A DNA stretch of 64,000 nucleotides from Streptomyces sp. NRRL S-244 (GTDB taxonomy: Bacteria > Actinomycetota > Actinomycetes > Streptomycetales > Streptomycetaceae), in contig NZ_JOCX01000034.1 of NCBI RefSeq assembly GCF_000717915.1, forward strand, positions 6,654 to 70,653. The letters run 5' to 3'. The position numbers and the translations under genes were made by a program. Each line of letters begins with the position of its first letter. Positions within the stretch are counted from its first letter, which is position 1. Below, piece after piece: positions 61,955 through 64,000 of this stretch. The notes under the pieces were generated by a model. That model did no database searches. It was not told the origin of the DNA and saw nothing but the letters and a program-made list of their open reading frames with translations.

Positions 61955-63814
61955 TCACGTGCGGCGGTACAGGGCCTCTATCTCGTGTTCGAAGTCGCGG
62001 GCTATCGCGGCGCGCTTCAGTTTCAGGGACGGCGTCAGGTGGCCGCCCGCCTCCGTGAAATCCCCTGCCACCACCGCGAAGCGGCGTATCGACTCCGCCC
62101 GCGAGACCAGGCGGTTCGCCTCGTCCACCGCCCGCTGGAGTTCCGCCCGCAGTTCCTCGTCCCGCACCAGCTCCCGCATCGGCATCGTCGTCTTCTTCCG
62201 CATCTGCCGCCAGTGCGCCAGCCCCTCCGGCTCCAGCGTGATCAGTGCCACCACGTACGGCCGGTTGTCGCCGACCACCATGCACTGGCCGACCAGCGGG
62301 TGGGCCCGCAGCCAGTCCTCCATCGGGGCCGGGGCCACGTTCTTGCCGCCGGAGGTGATGATCAGGTCCTTCTTCCGGCCGGTGATCGTCAGGTAGCCCT
62401 CGCCGTCCAGCTCCCCTATGTCCCCCGTCGCGAACCAGCCGCCGCCCCCCACGACCGCGTTCGCGGAGTTCCAGTACCCCGCGAACACGTGCCGCCCCCG
62501 CAGCAGCACCTCCCCGTCGTCCGCGATCCGTACGGCGGTGCCCGGCAGCGGCCACCCCACCGTCCCGAGCCTCGGTTTCAGCGGCGGGGTGACCGTCGTC
62601 GCCCCGGTCGTCTCCGTGAGCCCGTACCCCTCGAACACCTCGACTCCGGCGCCCGTGTAGAACGCCGCGAGGCGGCGCCCCAGCGGCGAGCCGCCGCTCA
62701 GGATGTACCGCACGCGCCCGCCCAGTGCCGCCCGGATCCGCCGGTACACGAGCGGGTCGTACAGCGCCCGCGCCGCCCGCAGGCTCACCCCCGGGGTGCG
62801 GCCCTCGACGATCTCCCCGTACCGCTGCGCGATCCGCGCAGCCCGGTCGAACGACGAGGCCCGCCCCATCCGTTCGGCCGTCGCGCGCGCGGTGTTGTAG
62901 ACCTTCTCCAGTACGTACGGGATGGCCAGCAGGAACGTCGGCCGGAACCCGGCGAGGTCGGCGAGCAGCTCCTCGGTCTGGATGCTCGGCGCGTGCCCGA
63001 GCCTGACCCGCGCCCGCATGCACCCCACGGCCACCATCCGCCCGAACACGTGCGAGAGCGGCAGGAACAGCAGCGTCGAGGCCGCCTCCGTACTCGCGGA
63101 CTTGAAGACGGGATGCAGCAGCTCGACCGCGTTGTCGGCCTCGGCGAAGAAGTTGGCGTGCGTGATCACGCAGCCCTTGGGCTGTCCCGTCGTACCGGAC
63201 GTGTAGATGAGGGTGGCCGCGGAGTCCGGCGTACGGACGGAGCGGCGCGCGTGCACGACGGCGTCGGGCAGGTCCTCGCCGGCCTTGACGAGCCGGGCCA
63301 CCGCGCCCGTGTCGAACTCCCACAGGTGCGCCAGCCAGGGCAGGTTGGCCCGCTCGGCGCTGATGATGCGGGCCTGCGCGGTGTCCTCGACGGCGCAGGC
63401 CACGGCCCCGGAGTCCTGGATGATCCAGCGGGCCTGGAGCGCGGACGACGTCGGGTAGATCGGTACGGTGACCAGCCCGGCGGCCCATGCCGCGAAGTCC
63501 AGCAGGGTCCACTCGTACGTGGTCCGGGCCATGATCGCGAGCCGGTCCCCCTCGCGCAGCCCCTCGGCGATGAGGCCCTTGGCGACGGCCGTCACCTCGG
63601 CCGCGAACTCGGCGGCGGTGACGTCGCGCCAGCTCCCGTCCCGCTCCTTGCGGGCGAGCACCACCTCGCCGGGGGCCTCCCGGGCGTTCTGGTACGGGAC
63701 GTCCCCGAGCGACCCGCTCACCGGCACCCCGGCCAGCGCGGGCACCTCCGCCACCCGCACCACCCCGTCGACGACGGTCAGCACGGGCGGTACCAGCTGG
63801 GGCGCGGCTTCCAC
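61955..63814 (-). CDS. Long-chain fatty-acid-CoA ligase (FadD15-like)
   Basis: A 619-residue ANL-superfamily enzyme: ATLIYTSGTTGQPKGCVITHANF (P-loop), FEGYGLTETTGATTVTPP, GWFATGDIGELDGEGYLTITGRKKDLIITSGGKN and the terminal LTPSLKLKRAAIARDFEHEI with the catalytic Lys. The GTG at 63814 has GAGGAGATC just upstream. It activates fatty acids to acyl-CoA for degradation or lipid synthesis. It is similar in plan to the other synthetase at 53.3-55.1 kb but clearly a separate paralogue. It converges on the broken MerR gene with a 31-bp gap. Confidence 0.9.
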   Translation of the reverse strand: MEAAPQLVPPVLTVVDGVVRVAEVPALAGVPVSGSLGDVPYQNAREAPGEVVLARKERDGSWRDVTAAEFAAEVTAVAKGLIAEGLREGDRLAIMARTTYEWTLLDFAAWAAGLVTVPIYPTSSALQARWIIQDSGAVACAVEDTAQARIISAERANLPWLAHLWEFDTGAVARLVKAGEDLPDAVVHARRSVRTPDSAATLIYTSGTTGQPKGCVITHANFFAEADNAVELLHPVFKSASTEAASTLLFLPLSHVFGRMVAVGCMRARVRLGHAPSIQTEELLADLAGFRPTFLLAIPYVLEKVYNTARATAERMGRASSFDRAARIAQRYGEIVEGRTPGVSLRAARALYDPLVYRRIRAALGGRVRYILSGGSPLGRRLAAFYTGAGVEVFEGYGLTETTGATTVTPPLKPRLGTVGWPLPGTAVRIADDGEVLLRGRHVFAGYWNSANAVVGGGGWFATGDIGELDGEGYLTITGRKKDLIITSGGKNVAPAPMEDWLRAHPLVGQCMVVGDNRPYVVALITLEPEGLAHWRQMRKKTTMPMRELVRDEELRAELQRAVDEANRLVSRAESIRRFAVVAGDFTEAGGHLTPSLKLKRAAIARDFEHEIEALYRRT

Positions 63815-63825
63815 GGCGATCTCCT

Positions 63826-63896
63826 CGACTCGGTTCGACTCGGCTCGGTTCGGCTCGACGCGGCTCGGCTCGACTCCGCTCGGCTCGACTCCGGTC
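63826..63896. repeat. Degenerate CTCGG(C/T)TCGA repeats upstream of the fatty-acid ligase
   Basis: About seven imperfect copies of a 10-bp unit (ACTCGGTTCG, ACTCGGCTCG and variants) fill the leader region of the minus-strand ligase gene. The rest of the window end (63897-64000) shows no feature. Confidence 0.75.
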
Positions 63897-64000
63897 CGGA
63901 GTTACCGCCGGTAATCTACGCACGGGTAACCCCTCTGACCACCCCCCGCGCACCCCTTGGACGAACCCACCCGACTCCTCCACACCCCCCGCACCCCTCC

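Noticed and set aside
61272..62396. Full-length MerR protein of 374 codons in the first frame
   Set aside because: After about codon 115 the frame loses all family similarity and runs past the real end of the effector domain into antisense sequence of the ligase gene.

Overview
The window looks like chromosomal DNA of a Streptomyces or a very close relative. GC is very high with strong third-position bias, GTG and TTG starts are frequent, and there is a 14-gene actinobacterial-type nuoA-N operon next to futalosine-pathway menaquinone genes (mqnA, mqnC). Secreted P-domain and NlpC/P60 proteins and a small cold-shock gene with an AGGAGG ribosome site fit the same picture. No rRNA, tRNA, CRISPR array, phage or complete insertion sequence was seen.

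Left part (1-19.8 kb): the 3' end of an SDR-like gene; rarD; a secreted M28 aminopeptidase; a two-gene toxin-antitoxin-like pair with a perfect 20-bp palindrome beside its start; a LolA-like secreted protein; a polyprenyl diphosphate synthase; a POT peptide transporter; a CocE-type hydrolase interrupted in frame by a palindromic repeat; a HAD phosphatase; and fumarylacetoacetase. Next comes the most interesting accessory block (12.25-19.25 kb): a GntR/UTRA regulator, a two-cluster ferredoxin, a NitT/TauT-type ABC importer (lipoprotein, permease, ATPase), and a fumarate-reductase/AprA-like flavoprotein fused to a long HEAT-repeat tail. It is followed by an internally deleted Uma2 gene.

Middle part (19.8-48.3 kb): nuoN to nuoA on the minus strand, mostly with start-stop overlaps, headed by a good candidate Rex redox operator. 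Then an NlpC/P60 protein, a geranylgeranyl-reductase-family flavoprotein, a GNAT, glutaminase, demethylmenaquinone methyltransferase, a DUF3152 zincin-like protein, an orphan LuxR HTH protein, a truncated amidohydrolase, mqnC, a Ser/Thr kinase, mqnA and a cold-shock gene with a terminator-like hairpin in its leader. Polyprenyl synthase, mqnA, mqnC, the methyltransferase and probably the reductase build and tailor menaquinone, the electron acceptor of the NADH dehydrogenase encoded between them.

Right part (48.3-64 kb): a lytic transglycosylase, an SRPBCC protein, two AraC-type regulators, an AhpD-like protein, an alpha/beta hydrolase, two long-chain acyl-CoA synthetase-like genes, a large lower-GC polytopic membrane protein of unknown function, a secreted lipase, a MarR/HbpS-like divergent pair, and a MerR-type regulator gene broken by a frameshift and deletion but still carrying a textbook MerR promoter dyad.
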